Notes: generated from the sequence alone by a model not told the origin. DNA of 64,000 nt from Tissierellia bacterium (GCA_030529425.1 JAUMWX010000006.1:19981-83980); one strand, 5' to 3'; shown: positions 35,534 through 44,804, counted from the stretch's first letter. Made by a program: numbers and translations.

Positions 35534-35941
35534 ATGGATATTTCCAAGGATATTGAACTGGCTATTGAGAATTTGAAGTTTTCATATTCACCATATTCAA
35601 ACTTTAAAGTTTCATCGGTTTTGGTAGGGAAAAACGGAAAAAGATATACGGGAGTGAATATAGAATCCGCATCTTTTTCACCTACGAACTGTGCTGAAAG
35701 AACAGCTTTTTTCAAGGCGGTGTCCGAAGGTGTTAAGGAATTTGAGAGAGTGATAATTGTTGCCGGAAGAAATGGAATTTTAGAAAATTATGTAGCTCCT
35801 TGTGGAGTGTGTAGGCAAGTTATGATGGAATTTTGTGATCCTGAAACATTTGAAATTATTCTTGCCAAGGATAAAGATGATTATAAAGTATATAAACTTA
35901 AGGATTTACTTCCGTTAGGATTCGGACCTTCAAGTTTATAA
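35534..35941 (+). CDS. cdd: Cytidine deaminase
   Basis: This enzyme converts cytidine and deoxycytidine to uridine forms so that pdp can cleave them. The 135 residues contain the zinc site: CAERTAFFKAVSEG (Cys at about 53 with the catalytic Glu) and PCGVCRQVMMEF (Cys at about 88 and 91), the C-A-E and P-C-x-x-C motifs of the homotetrameric class. YSPYSNFKVSSVLV at about 17-30 is the conserved substrate strand. A weak ribosome site is offset by tight coupling to deoC. Confidence 0.96.
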   Translation: MDISKDIELAIENLKFSYSPYSNFKVSSVLVGKNGKRYTGVNIESASFSPTNCAERTAFFKAVSEGVKEFERVIIVAGRNGILENYVAPCGVCRQVMMEFCDPETFEIILAKDKDDYKVYKLKDLLPLGFGPSSL

Positions 35942-35954
35942 AGCGGGTGATTTT

Positions 35955-37280
35955 ATGAGAATGTATGATTTAATACATAAAAAGAGAGAAGGATTTGAAT
36001 TAACAGAAGACGAAATTAAATATATTGTACAAGGATATGTAAGTGGAGAAATTCCCGATTACCAAATGTCCGCACTTTTAATGGCGATATATTTCAAAGG
36101 AATGAGTGAAAAGGAAACGACAATTTTTACATTGGCTGTTGTAAACTCGGGTGAAAAAATAGACCTTTCAGCTATTGAAGGAGTAAAAGTCGATAAGCAT
36201 AGCACAGGAGGAGTGGGAGATAAAACTACATTAATTATTGCACCGATAGTTGCTTCATATGGGGTTAAGGTTGCAAAAATGAGTGGCAGGGGGCTTGGAC
36301 ATACCGGAGGAACGGTAGATAAAATGGAAAGCATACCCGGGCTTAGAACCACTCTTGAACCTTCAGAATTTGTGGAGGTTGTAAATAAAACAGGAATATC
36401 CGTGATAGGGCAATCTGCGAACTTGGCTCCCGCCGACAAGAAGCTGTACGCATTAAGAGATGTTACGGCAACCGTTGACAGTATTCCTCTAATTGCATGT
36501 TCGATTATGAGTAAAAAATTGGCAGCTGGAAATGATGCGATACTTTTGGATGTAAAAACCGGTTCGGGGGCATTTATGAAAACTCCCGCTCAGGCTATAG
36601 AATTGGCAAGGGAAATGGTTAATATAGGAGAAAATGCCGGTAAAAAAACCGTTGCTCTGATAACTGAAATGGATATCCCTTTAGGCCATATGGTGGGAAA
36701 TACATTGGAAATCAAGGAAGTTATAGAAACTCTGCAAGGTAGAGGACCGAAGGATTTAACGGATGTTTGCATAAACTTATCCGCAAATATGCTGCACTTA
36801 GCCGGACACGGAAATATTGAAGATTGTAGAAAGCTTGCCGAATCCGCTATACACAGCAAGAAAGCGTATGAAAAGTTTATGGAATTTACAGAAGCTCAAG
36901 GTGCAGATATAACATACCTGAAGGATTTGGATAAGTTTGACAAGGCTACAATAGCATTTGAGCTTAAGAGCGGAAAGTCGGGATATATACACCATATGAA
37001 TACGGAAAATATAGGTATAGCTTCAACCATGCTCGGAGCGGGAAGGAAAACTAAGGAAGATTTAATTGATTTTAGTGCCGGCATAGAACTTCTGAAAAAA
37101 ACAGGAGATTATGTTACGGAAGGTGAAACTTTAGCGATTCTTTATACAAATAAAGAGGAGAGTATAAACGAAGCGTGCAAATTAATGTCTGAAAGTTATG
37201 ATATAGAAGATACGAAAATTGAACTGAAACCGTTGATTTTGGCAAGAGTGTCAAGAGATGGAGTAGAAAAGTATTTCTAG
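35955..37280 (+). CDS. pdp: Pyrimidine-nucleoside phosphorylase
   Basis: The enzyme phosphorolyses uridine, thymidine and deoxyuridine to base and pentose-1-phosphate. The 441 residues show the family-specific KHSTGGVGDKTTLI at about 81-94 (phosphate site), KMSGRGLGHTGGTVDKMESIPG at about 108-129, and LIACSIMSKKLAAGNDAILLDVKTGSGAFMK at about 177-207. 'gcgggtga' precedes the ATG. With cdd and deoC it forms a complete route from imported pyrimidine nucleosides to central metabolism except for phosphopentomutase. Confidence 0.96.
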   Translation: MRMYDLIHKKREGFELTEDEIKYIVQGYVSGEIPDYQMSALLMAIYFKGMSEKETTIFTLAVVNSGEKIDLSAIEGVKVDKHSTGGVGDKTTLIIAPIVASYGVKVAKMSGRGLGHTGGTVDKMESIPGLRTTLEPSEFVEVVNKTGISVIGQSANLAPADKKLYALRDVTATVDSIPLIACSIMSKKLAAGNDAILLDVKTGSGAFMKTPAQAIELAREMVNIGENAGKKTVALITEMDIPLGHMVGNTLEIKEVIETLQGRGPKDLTDVCINLSANMLHLAGHGNIEDCRKLAESAIHSKKAYEKFMEFTEAQGADITYLKDLDKFDKATIAFELKSGKSGYIHHMNTENIGIASTMLGAGRKTKEDLIDFSAGIELLKKTGDYVTEGETLAILYTNKEESINEACKLMSESYDIEDTKIELKPLILARVSRDGVEKYF

Positions 37281-37288
37281 GAGATAAT

Positions 37289-38065
37289 ATGTCTAAAAAA
37301 AACGATAGAAGAAAAGAAATAGTCAAATTGCTTCAGATGAATAACGGAGCGACAATCAAAGACTTATCAGGTATTTTAGATGTTTCGGAAATGACAATAA
37401 GAAGAGACTTGCAAATTTTGGAGTCCGAAGGAGTTGTAAATTTAGTTCACGGTGCGGCAATATACAACCCTCAAAGCTTAAATAAAAGACTTAAGGAATA
37501 CAGTTTAGTTACTGCCAAGAATCAAAATAATGACGCTAAGAACAGGATTGGAAAATATGCAGCCTCACTCATTGACGAAAACGACTATATAATTATAGAT
37601 ACGGGCTCCACAGGAGAAAAAATAGTACCGAATCTTCCAATCAATAAAAAGTTTACTCTTGTATGCTATACTTCAAATGTGATGGCTAATGCCATTACTA
37701 AGCCGAACATTAAGTTAATAATGGGAGGCGGGGAATACAAGCCCGAAACCATGTTGTTTTTATCAAATGAAACTACCAAGATGCTAAGCAGACTTAGAGC
37801 TACAAAAGTTTTTGTGAGTGCTTCCGGAATAGATAAGAAATTTGGAGTAACTTGTATGAACAATTATGAGTTGGATTATAAGAATGTGATTAAAAGCATC
37901 GGACAGGAGATAATTTTAGTCGTAGATTCTTCTAAATTTGGAAAAGTTGACAATGCGTATTTTGGAGAAATAGACGAATTTGATTTGATAATTACGGATA
38001 AAGATATACCGAAAGAGTGGGAAGAACTGATTTTGAAAAAAGAAGTAAAATTAGTTAAAGTATAA
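37289..38065 (+). CDS. DeoR/GlpR-family transcriptional regulator
   Basis: The 258 residues have an N-terminal DeoR-type helix-turn-helix: RRKEIVKLLQMNNGATIKDLSGILDVSEMTIRRDLQILE at about 6-44, in which MTIRRDL is the classic recognition helix. A sugar-phosphate-sensing DeoRC domain follows, with DDYIIIDTGSTGEKIV at about 89-104 and DSSKFGK at about 211-217. As the last gene of the nucleoside operon it probably represses it and responds to a pentose phosphate such as deoxyribose-5-phosphate. The palindrome at 30112 is a candidate site. It is unlike B. subtilis DeoR, which is of the SorC type. A strong terminator follows. Confidence 0.88.
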   Translation: MSKKNDRRKEIVKLLQMNNGATIKDLSGILDVSEMTIRRDLQILESEGVVNLVHGAAIYNPQSLNKRLKEYSLVTAKNQNNDAKNRIGKYAASLIDENDYIIIDTGSTGEKIVPNLPINKKFTLVCYTSNVMANAITKPNIKLIMGGGEYKPETMLFLSNETTKMLSRLRATKVFVSASGIDKKFGVTCMNNYELDYKNVIKSIGQEIILVVDSSKFGKVDNAYFGEIDEFDLIITDKDIPKEWEELILKKEVKLVKV

Positions 38066-38095
38066 ATAGAGAGAAGTTAACTTCTCTCTATTTTT
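38066..38095 (+). terminator. Terminator of the nucleoside operon
   Basis: ATAGAGAGAAG (38066-38076), loop TTAA, CTTCTCTCTAT (38081-38091), then TTTT. The stem is perfect. From here to about 38340 I see no gene, only AT-rich DNA. Confidence 0.92.
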
Positions 38096-38340
38096 AGGTT
38101 TAAAATTTTTAACGATTTTATTGTTATTTATATTCAAGATTTTAATTCCATGTTCAAAATTTTTTTATCCAATTCCATTTAAATTGACTTGTACTTTTAG
38201 AAATTCAAAACTGCAATCTGAAGAGTCACACTTGTGAAGGGGATTTTTACAAACTCTCGATATATACCATATTTTTCATGATGGAGTAAAAGCGATTAAA
38301 ATATTCGAACAAACAAATGTTAAAAATTATTAATAAAATA

Positions 38341-38395
38341 TTGATTTTAAAAGTCAAAGATAGTATAATTATATCAAAAGTCAAAGATAGTCAAA
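38341..38395 (+). promoter_or_regulatory. Heat-shock promoter with CtsR-type operator
   Basis: -35 TTGATT (38341-38346), a 17-base spacer, -10 TATAAT (38364-38369). A complete CtsR-type tandem heptamer, AGTCAAAGATAGTCAAA (38379-38395), lies just downstream of the -10. A partial copy, AGTCAAAGATAGT, lies at 38352-38364 in the spacer. CtsR is known to bind (A/G)GTCAAANAN(A/G)GTCAAA. The gene for CtsR is not in this window. Confidence 0.82.
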
Positions 38396-38412
38396 ATATA
38401 AAGAGGTAAGAA

Positions 38413-39291
38413 ATGAAATTCAGAGATTATTATGAAATATTGGGAGTATCAAAGGATGCGAGCCCTTCAGATATAAAGAAAGAATACAGAAAGTTGGCGA
38501 AAAAATATCATCCGGATTTAAATCAGGGAGATGAGGAAGCGGCAAATAAACTAAAAGAGATCAATGAGGCATATGAAGTATTGTCGGATAAGGAAAAAAG
38601 AGAGAAATATGATAAGTTTGGGGCAAATTTTGATTTTTCTCAGGGCATGAACTTTGATCCGTCACAATACGGATATAGCTCTTATGAAAGTACCGGGGAT
38701 TTTTCAGACTTTTTTGATATGATATTTGGAAACAGATCCGGTGCGTTTGGAAGAGGAAATGCAGGTTTTGGCGGTTTTCGAGATATTTTCGGAGGTGCAA
38801 ATGTAAGGCAAAAACCCAGTTATGAATTGGATACGACATTATCTTTGGAAGAAGCATACAAGGGCGGAAGCAAGAGAGTAAATATAATACTCAACGGTGT
38901 AAGTAAAGAAATAGAATTAAAGTGGCCTAAGGGAATTACTCCGGGGAAAAAGATTAAAATTAACGGTTCAAAAATAGGACTTGATGGAGATATTTTGGTA
39001 AGGATAAAGATAGATTCGGAATATACCTTTGAGGGAAATCATCTGACCAAGGATATAAAAGTGTATCCTTGGGAGGCATACTTCGGAGTATCAAAAGAAG
39101 TGGCAACTTTGAGCGGTAAAATAAAAGTAAAAATACCTCAAAATATACAAACGGGAAAGAAAATCAAAGTACCCGGAAGGGGATATGTAGATATGAAGGG
39201 AAATACAGGAGATCTATTTTTGAGAATTAGCATAGTAAATCCTGAAAAATTGACGAAGGAACAGGAAGAAATATACAGAAAAATGATGTAG
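38413..39291 (+). CDS. CbpA-like DnaJ-domain co-chaperone
   Basis: The 292 residues start with a J domain: [35 protein letters not shown], with the HPD tripeptide at about 34-36 that stimulates DnaK. A Gly/Phe-rich region follows (about 75-132). The C-terminal substrate-binding part comes directly after it, without the four CxxCxGxG zinc repeats of DnaJ. This makes it a class B (CbpA) J-protein. It is 12 bases upstream of clpB and shares the CtsR-type promoter, so it probably works with DnaK and ClpB in disaggregation. Confidence 0.9.
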   Translation: MKFRDYYEILGVSKDASPSDIKKEYRKLAKKYHPDLNQGDEEAANKLKEINEAYEVLSDKEKREKYDKFGANFDFSQGMNFDPSQYGYSSYESTGDFSDFFDMIFGNRSGAFGRGNAGFGGFRDIFGGANVRQKPSYELDTTLSLEEAYKGGSKRVNIILNGVSKEIELKWPKGITPGKKIKINGSKIGLDGDILVRIKIDSEYTFEGNHLTKDIKVYPWEAYFGVSKEVATLSGKIKVKIPQNIQTGKKIKVPGRGYVDMKGNTGDLFLRISIVNPEKLTKEQEEIYRKMM

Positions 39292-39303
39292 TGGAGGTGA
39301 GAC

Positions 39304-41889
39304 ATGTACGATAAATTTTCACAAAAGGCTATGGAGTACATTCAAAATGCACAAAATATAGCAATAAAAAACGCAAATGCCGAGTTAAGAGAAGAACATT
39401 TGGCTTTATCTATATTTTTGGATTCGGACGGATTGATATACAGACTGGTTAATATTATGGGAGCTGATTCTGAAAAGATAAGGGATGAATTGAGAATTTC
39501 GGTAGATAAATTACCGACTCAACAGGGAGGTAATCTGTATCCGAATGCTACATTCCAAAGGATTATACTTAAGTCCGAAGATGAGGCTAAGGAAATAAAA
39601 GATGATTATCAAGGTGTTGAGCATATATTTTTAGCAATGATTAAGGAAAAAGGTATTGAAATAGAAAAAATATTTTCTAAAAACAAAATAGATTATAAAA
39701 ATTTTAAGAAAAAACTTATGGAGTTCAAGCAAGAAAGCAAAGAAGCGGGAAGAGATAACCTTGACGAAGAAAATGCTTTGGTAAAATATACGATAGATTT
39801 GACGAAACAAGCCAGAGAGGGGAAAATGGATCCTGTAATCGGAAGAGAGGATGAGATTAGAAATACTATCAGAATTCTTTCCAGAAGGACTAAAAATAAC
39901 CCTGTACTGATAGGAGAACCCGGAGTTGGTAAGACCGCGATAGTAGAAGGCTTGGCACAAAGAATCATAAACAACGATGTTCCCGAAAATCTTAGAAATA
40001 TAAAACTTTTATCATTGGATATGGCGGGATTGATTGCGGGAGCCAAGTATAGAGGCGAATTTGAAGAAAGGCTTAAATCCGTTCTTAAGGAAGTGGAAAA
40101 ATCCGAAGGTGACATAGTAATGTTTATTGATGAAATTCATATGATTGTGGGAGCCGGAAAGACTGACGGGGCTATGGATGCCGGAAATATCATGAAGCCC
40201 GCCTTGTCGAGGGGATTAATTAAATTAATCGGGGCGACCACATTGAATGAATACAGGAATTATATTGAAAAGGACGGAGCTTTGGAGAGAAGATTCCAAA
40301 AAGTAATGGTATCGGAACCAAGTGTTGAAGATACGATATCTATTTTAAGAGGAATCAAGGAAAAGTATGAATTACATCACGGTATAAGAATTTCGGATTC
40401 CGCTGTGATATCTTGCGCCACTTTATCAGACAGATATATAACGGACAGATTTCTTCCGGATAAGGCGATCGACCTTATGGATGAGGCATGCGCAATGGTA
40501 AGAACGGAGATAGATTCAATGCCGCAGGAATTGGATGACTTGAGGAGAGAATTACTTCAAATGCAAATAGAAATCACGGCACTAAAGAAAGAAGAAGACG
40601 AAATCTCCAAAGAAAGACTTAAGATAATTGAAGATGAAATGAATCAAAAAAGCGAACTTTACAATGAAAAGTTTGCGAAATGGCAAGACAGTAAAAAGAT
40701 TTTAGAAAAGGCGAATGAAATTAAGGCGGAGATTGATTCTGTAAAAATAAAAATAGAAGAAGCGGAAAGAAAATATGATTTTGAAACTTTGTCTAGGTTG
40801 AAATACGGAACATTGCCAAATTTACAAACAAGTTTAAAAGAAATAGAGGAAAAGTCAAATAGAGAATCGGCACTTAAGGAAGAAGTAAGTGAAGAAGAAA
40901 TAGCGGAAGTTATATCAAAATGGACCAATATACCGGTGACAAAATTGGTTGAAAGTGAAAGAGATAAGATTTTGAATCTTGACAGAGAGCTTCACAAGAG
41001 AGTTGTAGGGCAGGATGAAGCGGTAGAAGCGGTTGCCGAATCTATCATAAGGGCGAGATCGGGTCTTAAAGATCAGAACAGGCCTATAGGTTCCTTTATA
41101 TTTTTAGGACCGACAGGAGTTGGAAAAACCGAGCTTGCAAAGGCGCTGACAGAAAACATGTTTGATGATGAAAAAAATGTAGTCAGGATAGATATGTCCG
41201 AGTATATGGAAAAATATTCGGTGTCAAGGTTGATAGGAGCGGCTCCCGGATATATAGGTTATGAAGAAGGCGGACAGTTGACCGAAGCGGTCAGAAGAAA
41301 ACCGTATTCCGTAGTACTTTTTGATGAAATTGAAAAAGCCCACCCGGATGTTTTTAATATCTTATTACAAGTTCTTGACGACGGAAGATTGACGGATAAC
41401 CAGGGAAGGACAGTGAACTTCAAAAATACCATCATTATTATGACTTCAAATATAGGTTCGAACTATTTATTAAACGGGATAAATGAAGATGGAGAAATTT
41501 CGGAATATGCAAAAAATATGGTAGATTCCGAGCTAAAAAACTCCTTCAGACCTGAATTTCTAAATAGAATTGATGAAATAGTTTTATTTAAACCTTTGGG
41601 TAAGTCTGAAATTTCGAGAATAATAGATATTGAAATTAAAAAGATTTCAAACAGACTTTCCGATAGGAAGATAAAAATTGTTGCTGATGAGATGCTTAAG
41701 GAATTTATAATTCAAAAGGCATATTCTCCACAATACGGAGCAAGACCTATAAGAAGATTTATACAAAAAAATATTGAAACTGTACTTGGAAGATCGATAA
41801 TTTCCGGTGAAATTCTTGAAAAATCAACGGTGAAATTGAGTGTGGAAGGAGAAAAAATCAAAGTTTCCAACATTAACACCGATAAATAG
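39304..41889 (+). CDS. clpB: ClpB disaggregase
   Basis: ClpB rescues aggregated proteins together with DnaK. The 861 residues have the Clp N domain (about 1-140), a first AAA+ domain with Walker A GEPGVGKTA at about 200-208 and VMFIDEIHMIVGAG, a long coiled-coil middle domain (about 405-520) that distinguishes ClpB from ClpC and ClpE, and a second AAA+ domain with GPTGVGKTE at about 600-608 and VVLFDEIEKAHPDVFN. There is no ClpP-binding loop (IGF/L) that I can identify. 'gtggaggtga' precedes the ATG. CtsR-type control of clpB is known in several Bacillota, and here the operator is visible. Confidence 0.95.
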   Translation: MYDKFSQKAMEYIQNAQNIAIKNANAELREEHLALSIFLDSDGLIYRLVNIMGADSEKIRDELRISVDKLPTQQGGNLYPNATFQRIILKSEDEAKEIKDDYQGVEHIFLAMIKEKGIEIEKIFSKNKIDYKNFKKKLMEFKQESKEAGRDNLDEENALVKYTIDLTKQAREGKMDPVIGREDEIRNTIRILSRRTKNNPVLIGEPGVGKTAIVEGLAQRIINNDVPENLRNIKLLSLDMAGLIAGAKYRGEFEERLKSVLKEVEKSEGDIVMFIDEIHMIVGAGKTDGAMDAGNIMKPALSRGLIKLIGATTLNEYRNYIEKDGALERRFQKVMVSEPSVEDTISILRGIKEKYELHHGIRISDSAVISCATLSDRYITDRFLPDKAIDLMDEACAMVRTEIDSMPQELDDLRRELLQMQIEITALKKEEDEISKERLKIIEDEMNQKSELYNEKFAKWQDSKKILEKANEIKAEIDSVKIKIEEAERKYDFETLSRLKYGTLPNLQTSLKEIEEKSNRESALKEEVSEEEIAEVISKWTNIPVTKLVESERDKILNLDRELHKRVVGQDEAVEAVAESIIRARSGLKDQNRPIGSFIFLGPTGVGKTELAKALTENMFDDEKNVVRIDMSEYMEKYSVSRLIGAAPGYIGYEEGGQLTEAVRRKPYSVVLFDEIEKAHPDVFNILLQVLDDGRLTDNQGRTVNFKNTIIIMTSNIGSNYLLNGINEDGEISEYAKNMVDSELKNSFRPEFLNRIDEIVLFKPLGKSEISRIIDIEIKKISNRLSDRKIKIVADEMLKEFIIQKAYSPQYGARPIRRFIQKNIETVLGRSIISGEILEKSTVKLSVEGEKIKVSNINTDK

Positions 41890-41909
41890 TACAAGAACAA
41901 AATAATTTT

Positions 41910-41945
41910 AGCCCCAAAATCATCAGTGATTTTGGGGCTTTTTAG
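41910..41945 (+). terminator. Terminator of the CbpA-ClpB unit
   Basis: AGCCCCAAAATCA (41910-41922), loop of four bases, TGATTTTGGGGCT (about 41927-41939), then TTTT. Perfect 13-bp stem. Confidence 0.93.
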
Positions 41946-42038
41946 AATAATACGTTGAAAAACTGTATAAGAGTCGGTTATAAAAAGAGATATTACAACA
42001 TAAAATACAAACATAACAATTTAATAAAATAATTTAAA

Positions 42039-42067
42039 TTGACAAAAAATAATATCCATTTTATAAT
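42039..42067 (+). promoter_or_regulatory. Promoter of the matrixin-lipoprotein pair
   Basis: -35 TTGACA (42039-42044), a 17-base spacer, -10 TATAAT (42062-42067): a full consensus promoter about 70 bases before the GTG start, which suggests strong expression. Confidence 0.85.
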
Positions 42068-42135
42068 ATATATAGAGGATAGTTTATATATATAAAAATC
42101 TGATGAGTATTAATTGTTAAGGGGGAGGAGTAGAC

Positions 42136-42696
42136 GTGAAAAGAAAAATAATTTGTATGATATTTTTATTTTTGATTATATCGAGCAAATCATATGCTAC
42201 AACAAATACTGATATTGATTTCAATGGTAGTTTGGAAGATGGTGTGGGTAGTTTGGGAGTTTGGATTTCTCCTTCATGTGAGTATACATATTCAATACCA
42301 CAAGCGATAGATAATTGGAACTATCCCGGTTGGAGCAATCCAGTTAATATGATTTCTGTGGAAGAATCTCAGTACTCATATATAGATTTCTATCAAGTTT
42401 ATAGACCCGGTGCTAATTATACTGCATATACTATATGCTATTCAGCGCAAAATGAGGGATTAACATACTATCAAAAAGAATATATGGATTGGAGATATGC
42501 AGAAATAACTTTAAATGAGGCGGTCATGGGATCAAGACCAACATATAAGAATATAGGGACAATAATACACGAGATGGGTCATGCGATGGGACTTAAAGAC
42601 ATTAACAGAAGGAGTTCTATAATGCACTTTAATTCTGACAAAATATATTATCGTGTGACTAGAGATGCAAATGATGCTATTGTTAGGAAATACTAA
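42136..42696 (+). CDS. Secreted matrixin-like zinc metalloprotease
   Basis: The 186 residues begin with a Sec signal peptide (KRKIICMIFLFLIISSKSYA, cleavage after about residue 21). The mature part ends with the metzincin zinc site IIHEMGHAMGLKD at about 143-155: HExxHxxGxxH/D with Asp as the third ligand. A Met-turn-like SSIMHF follows at about 160-165. The start is GTG at 42136, chosen because 'gggggaggag' lies six bases upstream. There is no prodomain cysteine switch, and the catalytic domain of about 165 residues is minimal. Aromatic residues are frequent (14-15 Tyr). It forms a pair with the lipoprotein gene after it. Its target is unknown. Confidence 0.78.
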   Translation: MKRKIICMIFLFLIISSKSYATTNTDIDFNGSLEDGVGSLGVWISPSCEYTYSIPQAIDNWNYPGWSNPVNMISVEESQYSYIDFYQVYRPGANYTAYTICYSAQNEGLTYYQKEYMDWRYAEITLNEAVMGSRPTYKNIGTIIHEMGHAMGLKDINRRSSIMHFNSDKIYYRVTRDANDAIVRKY

Positions 42697-42711
42697 GAGG
42701 AGGGAGAATAT

Positions 42712-43356
42712 ATGAAAAAATTAATTATTGTTTTACTTATATTTACTTTGGTGCTTGTAGGATGTAAAACAGACGCTAAAATTAAGGAAAGCAATCAAGA
42801 GAAGGAAACAACGGAAAGTACTAAATTGGATGTAGTAATTAATGAAAAAGTCATGATGGAATATGCATATTCCGGTGAACTTAAAGATATGCTTAAGGAT
42901 TCAGATTTTGTTACATTAATAGAAGTGTTGGATAAAGAAGAGGCGTGGATACCTAAAGGTTCTAGACTTCCTCAAACGGCATTTAAAGCTAAAGTTATAG
43001 AAAATTTGAAGGGAAAATTGGATGTAGATGAAATAAATGTTGTTTTAACAGGAGGAACGGTTAAACTTAAGGAATTTAAACTCGTAAATCAGAACGAATC
43101 AAATCAAAAAATGGGATTAAACGATATGTCTGAAGATGACTTGGAAAAGAAATATATCTCAATTTATCCTGATGCGTATACTGAACTTGAGAAAGGAAAT
43201 ACCTATATTGTTTTTTTGAAAGATTATAGAGATGAAGGAAGGAAACCGAATGAATACCATCTTCGTATGGACGGATATGGTATATATAAGAAAGAGGGAG
43301 ATTTTTATAAGTGTAAAATGTGGGATACTTCCGTTAAGAAGGAAGCATTTAAATAA
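42712..43356 (+). CDS. Uncharacterised lipoprotein
   Basis: The 214 residues start with a lipoprotein signal, KKLIIVLLIFTLVLVGCK, with the lipobox Cys at about residue 18. A Lys/Glu-rich linker follows and then a globular domain with EYAYSGELKDMLKDSDFVTLIEV, AKVIENLKGKLDVDEINVVLTGG and NTYIVFLKDYRDEGRKPNEYHL. The 'F-x-A-x-V-x-x-x-L-K-G' style is that of small secreted beta-sandwich domains seen in Bacillota lipoproteins. I do not recognise a named family. It is 15 bases after the protease gene and shares its promoter, so it may anchor, inhibit or be processed by the protease (inference). Confidence 0.6.
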   Translation: MKKLIIVLLIFTLVLVGCKTDAKIKESNQEKETTESTKLDVVINEKVMMEYAYSGELKDMLKDSDFVTLIEVLDKEEAWIPKGSRLPQTAFKAKVIENLKGKLDVDEINVVLTGGTVKLKEFKLVNQNESNQKMGLNDMSEDDLEKKYISIYPDAYTELEKGNTYIVFLKDYRDEGRKPNEYHLRMDGYGIYKKEGDFYKCKMWDTSVKKEAFK

Positions 43357-43375
43357 TGAATTGTATTGGTAATCA

Positions 43376-43410
43376 GGATCTGGGAAATTGTCTCAGATCC
43401 TTTTAATTTG
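43376..43410 (+). terminator. Terminator after the lipoprotein gene
   Basis: GGATCTGGGA (43376-43385), loop of five, TCTCAGATCC (43391-43400; one G-T pair), then TTTT. Confidence 0.82.
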
Positions 43411-43479
43411 TGTAAAGATAATAAATTTCAGTCAAAAGTGATACAATAAATAAATAGTTGAAATAGTGGAGGAAAATAA

Positions 43480-43812
43480 ATGAGCAAAATAACAATAGAT
43501 ATTTTAGAGGATTATCTGTTACAACATTATACGGAAAATGCATCGGAACAAAGTCTATTCATGAAACTTGTTGAGGAAGTCGGAGAGGTTGCCGAGATTT
43601 TAAATATGCGAGCGGGAAGAAAAGCAGGGAACAAAAAAGATTTGGACAAAGAGTTGGCGACAGAAATAGCTGATGTACTACATTATGCGATAGCTATAGC
43701 CGCAATAAATAACATTGATTTATCAAGTGTTATTCTAAGTAAGGACAAGGAGGCGGCTGTCAGATATAATCATAAAATCAATCTTGTGGAGTATATTGAA
43801 AAAAGGATTTGA
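43480..43812 (+). CDS. MazG-like nucleotide pyrophosphohydrolase
   Basis: This 110-residue all-alpha NTP pyrophosphohydrolase has the metal-binding pattern E-x-x-E: KLVEEVGEVAEILN at about 29-42 and ELATEIADVLHYAIAIAA at about 58-75 (E-x-x-D). MazG-like proteins clear non-canonical or excess NTPs to NMP and pyrophosphate. It is shorter than full MazG (about 260 residues) and has one domain. 'ggagg' precedes the ATG. A DNA methyltransferase gene follows after 52 bases and the two may be read together. Confidence 0.8.
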   Translation: MSKITIDILEDYLLQHYTENASEQSLFMKLVEEVGEVAEILNMRAGRKAGNKKDLDKELATEIADVLHYAIAIAAINNIDLSSVILSKDKEAAVRYNHKINLVEYIEKRI

Positions 43813-43864
43813 AAGAAGATTGTTTAAATTATATCGTCATGTTATAATTTCGTAGAGGTAAATT

Positions 43865-44782
43865 ATGAAATCCAGTAGAAATAAAACAATTGATTTCGGC
43901 ATGAAAGATGCGGATGAATATTTGAGCATGGCTATTTCTGCCGATAAATTCGAAGGAAAATTTGACAATTTAATAAATAGAAATATTGTTGGAGATTTTT
44001 TTAAGGCAATTGAATTAATAGAAGATGAGAGTATTGATTTGGCTATAGTTGATCCCCCTTATAATTTAAGAAAAAATTATCATGGAAATATTTTTAACAA
44101 AAAAAACAATGATGAATATATAAAATATACTCAAAAATGGCTTGATTTGATATATGGAAAATTGAAGAAAGACGGAAGTATATATATTTGTTGTGATTGG
44201 GAGTCTTCAATAATCATAGGTCAGGTGTTGTCGGAAAAGATGATTGTAAGAAATAGAATAACTTGGCAGAGAGAGAAGGGAAGAGGCTCTAAAACAAATT
44301 GGAAAAACGGGATGGAAGACATATGGTTTGCCACAAAATCTAATAAATATAAGTTTAATATAGATGATGTTAAAATAAGAAAGAGAGTTATAGCCCCATA
44401 TAGGGAGAACGGGAAACCGAAAGATTGGGAAAAAACAGATAAGGGAAACTTTAGAAATACTCATCCTTCCAATTTTTGGGACGATATAACCATACCTTTT
44501 TGGTCAATGTCCGAAAATACGGCTCATCCTACACAAAAACCGGAAAAATTGATAGCTAAACTGATTTTGGCAAGTTCCGATGAAAATGATTTGATTTTGG
44601 ATCCGTTCTTGGGTTCGGGTACGACTTCAGTTGTTGCAAAGAAACTGAACAGGAGATTTATCGGAATCGAACAGAATCCCTTGTATGTGGCTTGGGCTTA
44701 CAAAAGACTTGAAAATGCCGAATATGATTTGGAAATTCAGGGATATGAAGATAAAGTTTTTTGGGAAAGAAATTCAAAATAA
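43865..44782 (+). CDS. Site-specific DNA methyltransferase (N6-adenine or N4-cytosine, beta class)
   Basis: The 305 residues have motif IV first (LAIVDPPYNLRKNYHG, about 59-74) and the SAM-binding motif I near the end (DPFLGSGTTSVVAKKLNRRFIGIEQNP, about 251-277), the beta-class order. HPTQKPEKLIAKLILASS (about 221-238) is the usual lead-in. Such enzymes methylate a short DNA site; DPPY favours adenine. No restriction nuclease or specificity subunit is nearby, so this is an orphan or regulatory methylase. The recognition sequence cannot be predicted. A terminator with a seven-base stem follows. Confidence 0.86.
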   Translation: MKSSRNKTIDFGMKDADEYLSMAISADKFEGKFDNLINRNIVGDFFKAIELIEDESIDLAIVDPPYNLRKNYHGNIFNKKNNDEYIKYTQKWLDLIYGKLKKDGSIYICCDWESSIIIGQVLSEKMIVRNRITWQREKGRGSKTNWKNGMEDIWFATKSNKYKFNIDDVKIRKRVIAPYRENGKPKDWEKTDKGNFRNTHPSNFWDDITIPFWSMSENTAHPTQKPEKLIAKLILASSDENDLILDPFLGSGTTSVVAKKLNRRFIGIEQNPLYVAWAYKRLENAEYDLEIQGYEDKVFWERNSK

Positions 44783-44804
44783 AATGGGTGTATCCCATTT
44801 TTTT
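44782..44804 (+). terminator. Terminator of the methyltransferase gene
   Basis: AAATGGG (44782-44788), loop TGTAT, CCCATTT (44794-44800), then TTTT. The stem starts at the stop codon. Confidence 0.8.
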
